From Ianthella basta (Eukaryota; Porifera; Demospongiae; Verongiida; Ianthellidae), in contig OZ025878.1 of assembly GCA_964019415.1 (NCBI GenBank), forward strand, positions 3,348,012 to 3,412,011: a stretch of DNA of 64,000 nucleotides. Direction: 5' to 3'. Below the pieces are notes generated by a model. The model worked only from the letters and a program-made list of their open reading frames with translations, had not been told where the DNA came from and did no database searches. A program made the position numbers and the translations under genes. Each line of letters starts with the position of its first letter. The stretch's first letter is position 1. Positions 61,541 through 64,000 of this stretch are shown here, piece by piece.

Positions 61541-61830
61541 AGTTAACTTTGTACTTTGACTTTGATCCCTCATGACATATCACTGCCAAGGTTGCATAGT
61601 TCTGTACATGTACGGTAGATACATCATGTGATACACAGGCACTTCTGCCACTTCATCAGTCACATGCACTTCTGTAAGTGTATACCACTTGATGCATAGA
61701 GTTGGGAGATGATGTCATTATGGAAGTTCAGCTGAGCTACAGCACATCACCACTTCCTGTCACCAACAGTTACCCATGCCAACAGGCTTTTAGAAGGGTT
61801 ATTATTTGTACTAGATGATTGTGAACATAA
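61541..61830. repeat. partial fourth copy of the duplication unit
   Basis: Matches about 52370-52660 of unit 1: tttgactttgatccctcatg, the acatcatgtgatacacaggc block, the ccacttgatgcata block, the ctgagctacagcacatcacc block and the aacaggcttttagaa block. Only the middle of the unit is present. Confidence 0.75.
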
Positions 61831-61859
61831 TTAGACATACATGGAGAGTAGGTCTGACA

Positions 61860-63112
61860 TGGTAATACAATTTAATTAATTTCGTTAAGTAAGGACTAAA
61901 TTTAGACACCCATTCTATGCAAGGATCTTAATTACTGAAGAAGATAAATTGTTTAAGGTGTATGGTATGGTTCCTTTTAGGCCTGGATGAATCAATACTT
62001 GTGAAATGCAATCTTGCAACACAGAAGAGTGTGTGAGTGAATTACCAAATCTAGAGCAACAAGAGATGGAAGACTGTGCCAGAGCCATGAACTGGTGAAT
62101 ACATGGCTGCAAGCAAAAAGGAGAAATAGTGAAAGGTGTTGGCAAAGATAACAAAAGTTTGCCGCCACAAGTAATTCAAGTCCAATGCAAACAGTCAAGT
62201 TTTCTTGAACGTGCAAACAAGATGCGCTGCAGTCATTGCCTGAAATGGGACGTAATCCCATACAATGATATATTGAAAATCTGCAGCACAATGAATCCCA
62301 AGCTGTGGAAACACCTAGGATGTAAAGTAATAAATTTGGGAAGGTGAAGTGTATGGCTAAAGTGTTCACAGCATTGATATCTGCAAAGAAACATCTTTCC
62401 TCCCTAACGTGCTGAAGGAGTAGCATAGCAGAGCAATGCTCTCATGGTGGAAAACGTTTCACACTGCGTTGAATGCGAAGGTACTGCCAAACAATCAGAA
62501 TTATCGGTCTTCTATAAAAGACTGGCTAACCTCTGGCAGAAAAGCGGGTTCCTCCCATTCATCAACTGTGACCTGGCATTCAAAATAATCAAATCAGCTG
62601 TGATTTGCACAAGGGGAAGCATATCACATACTCTAGCACAAAGTCAAAGGACTAGGCAGCATATTGGTGAAAGTTGGAGTTTGTGTGTAGTTATGTACCC
62701 TCTGCAATATGCACTATATACGTAACTACTAAGCTTTATCCTTGTATGTATCACTACTGCAGGCCTGGAGGAAGCACTTTAAAGGTGGTCAGGCCACATC
62801 AAGACAATCTTACCTAGATGACCACATGCACAGGCCAGCAAGTAGGAATTCAAGCAAATTTCAAATAGATGGTGAAATTTCCAACAGAACCATTTAATCA
62901 TTAATTCATTTATTATAACATTCAATTAACAATCAATAGGATATTATTCCATTAAATAAGGAATCATCCAAAATAATTATAGTGTACGTAGTTAACTGTT
63001 GAAATACCAGTACACTAATGATCATAATTGCTATATATGGGATCTATAATAGTATTCTATGGAATGATTTAATTATGCCAAACAAGAAATCCCAGTATTC
63101 AGTCATCACTTG
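61860..63112. other. intergenic, no gene supported
   Basis: Two plus-strand ORFs (62129-62347, 62444-62725) look non-random in places (CSHCLKW with spaced Cys) but have no splice context or paralog, and I do not call them genes. It contains the second copy of the 90 bp dispersed repeat. Confidence 0.4.
62758..62850. repeat. dispersed repeat of about 90 bp, copy 2
   Basis: Counterpart of 46686-46780: gcaggcctggaggaag, aaaggtggtcaggccac, acaatcttacctagatg, cacatgcacaggc. Confidence 0.6.
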
Positions 63113-63554
63113 TCAGCACAAGCAGTCACTGGACTTGAGGGACGGTGCCATCATGTAGTACACACTTTGACTCAGAGATGTGTACAAGTACACAACACTG
63201 ATTGTCGTTGTGCTGTTCTGTATTGGAACATCATACTGAAACACTCCTGCCTTGATCGCAACTTGAAGGGAGAATGATCTGTCCAGGATGGTTATTCTGT
63301 CAACGGAGTAATCATTTTGTCCTGACTGAATTCTGATGACAAACTGCAGCTGAAAGCATTGATTTGCTGGGACAAGGAAGGTCCATACAGCCATGAATGG
63401 CCTTCCAAGGTATGAATGAATATCACGATTGCCTTGTGAAGGACCAGTAAAGCAATTATCTCCATTTTTCCTGAGGAGCTCTGTTAAGTTCAAAGAGAAC
63501 TTCTTATGGGCTGCTGGACAGTCATCACGGAGAGTCATGGTCTTCCATGCAGGT
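63113..63554 (-). CDS. last exon of a second secreted-protein paralog (partial)
   Basis: 442 bp from acceptor tatacag|ACCTGC to TGA, the same length as the last exon at 49559-50000 and about 80 percent alike by eye. It has the same landmarks: AWKTMTLRDDC, GRPFMAVWTFLVPA, QYDVPIQNSTTTISVVYLYT, SSDCLC. It lacks nothing essential, so it is probably functional. The first two exons (signal peptide and glycosylated linker) were not found up to base 64000 and would lie beyond the window. Confidence 0.78.
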
Positions 63555-64000
63555 CTGTATAGACAGAGAAAAGCAAACATTCGTGCATGCTACACTTCAC
63601 AAAGAATTATGAACTGCATGTATAGTGAAAGCTAACTGAGTGATGTACGTGTACATAATGATTGTAGTGGCCCATATGTATCAGTGCAGATGAATGATGC
63701 ATAAGAAGAAGAAATTTAGAGACATGCTCAGGATGGAGTTGATTATATGTAGCCTTTTTACAGTATCAGTTCAGCCATATAAATGTAATCGCTTTGACCA
63801 TTTCAGCTATGTTAAACACTTTGGTTGTATACAGCCATATTTACTTTTGCTCGTGGAGGAAGTCAGGCACTGGATAGTCAGTGATCATGACACAGCCTCG
63901 CATCATTCCTCCAGTGTGTGACCAATGTATAAGCAGTAGGATGTAGGGATGATAGACTGTTAGCACACAGAATGTGTCAACTATTGCAGTATGTTAGAAG
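63555..64000. other. intron or upstream sequence of the secreted paralog
   Basis: No exon matching exon 2 of the 49.5 kb gene is seen. Unique sequence to the window edge. Confidence 0.45.

Noticed and set aside
62129..62347. CW-type zinc finger
   Set aside because: Only two Cys and one Trp fit (CSHCLKW). The rest of the CW pattern, an ATG context and splice sites are absent.

Overview
This window looks like nuclear DNA of an early-branching animal, most likely a sponge. The evidence is split genes with GT-AG introns, a 14-exon TMTC-type O-mannosyltransferase gene, an SRCR-domain receptor, tandem kinase genes, Ty3/gypsy, LINE and DNA-transposon remnants, long CA/TG microsatellites and very frequent tagctagc-type words. 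The phylum is inferred from overall character, not from a marker gene. The coordinates given are coding exons; untranslated ends were not resolved. Nothing bacterial (operons, CRISPR, ribosome binding sites) was seen.

Left half (about 1-33 kb): a tandem array of four minus-strand, two-exon genes. The first exon encodes a cytoplasmic-looking TKL-like protein kinase followed by a coiled coil. The second encodes a six-bladed NHL-type beta-propeller. In every copy the kinase exon ends CAG|GTGAGC and the propeller exon begins CAG|GTG, both phase 0, so they join in frame. Copies, from the 5'-most on the minus strand: A (32904-29125), D (21308-17227), C (10204-4795) and B (3676-1340, which has lost the kinase N-lobe). 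Copy D carries a greatly expanded heptad/hendecad coiled coil. The segments upstream of A, C and D carry decayed plus-strand exons of another, unidentified coiled-coil gene, so the duplication unit was probably a head-to-head gene pair. Transposons later landed in the array: a 3.9 kb Ty3/gypsy element (23521-27398), a Kolobok-like THAP element with TTAA sites (13566-14857), a TIR insertion in the intron of copy C, MITEs and a LINE tail.

Middle (34.5-51.5 kb): three minus-strand genes whose exon models all close in frame. They are a TMTC family gene (34571-43388, 835 aa, with one GC-AG intron), a type I membrane protein with two SRCR domains and a PPxY-containing tail (43685-47909, 394 aa), and a small secreted protein of unknown family (49559-51424, 206 aa). 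A paralogous last exon of the secreted gene lies at 63113-63554; its 5' exons would be beyond the window.

Right part (51.9-61.9 kb): three to four tandem copies of a 3-4 kb segment that is mostly non-coding, each with its own long CA tract. Comparing copies reveals clean insertions: an 842 bp TA-flanked element in copy 2, a 290 bp retroposon-like insert with 13 bp target duplications in copy 1, and a fragment related to the 842 bp element in copy 3. A decayed plus-strand exon is shared by copies 1 and 2.
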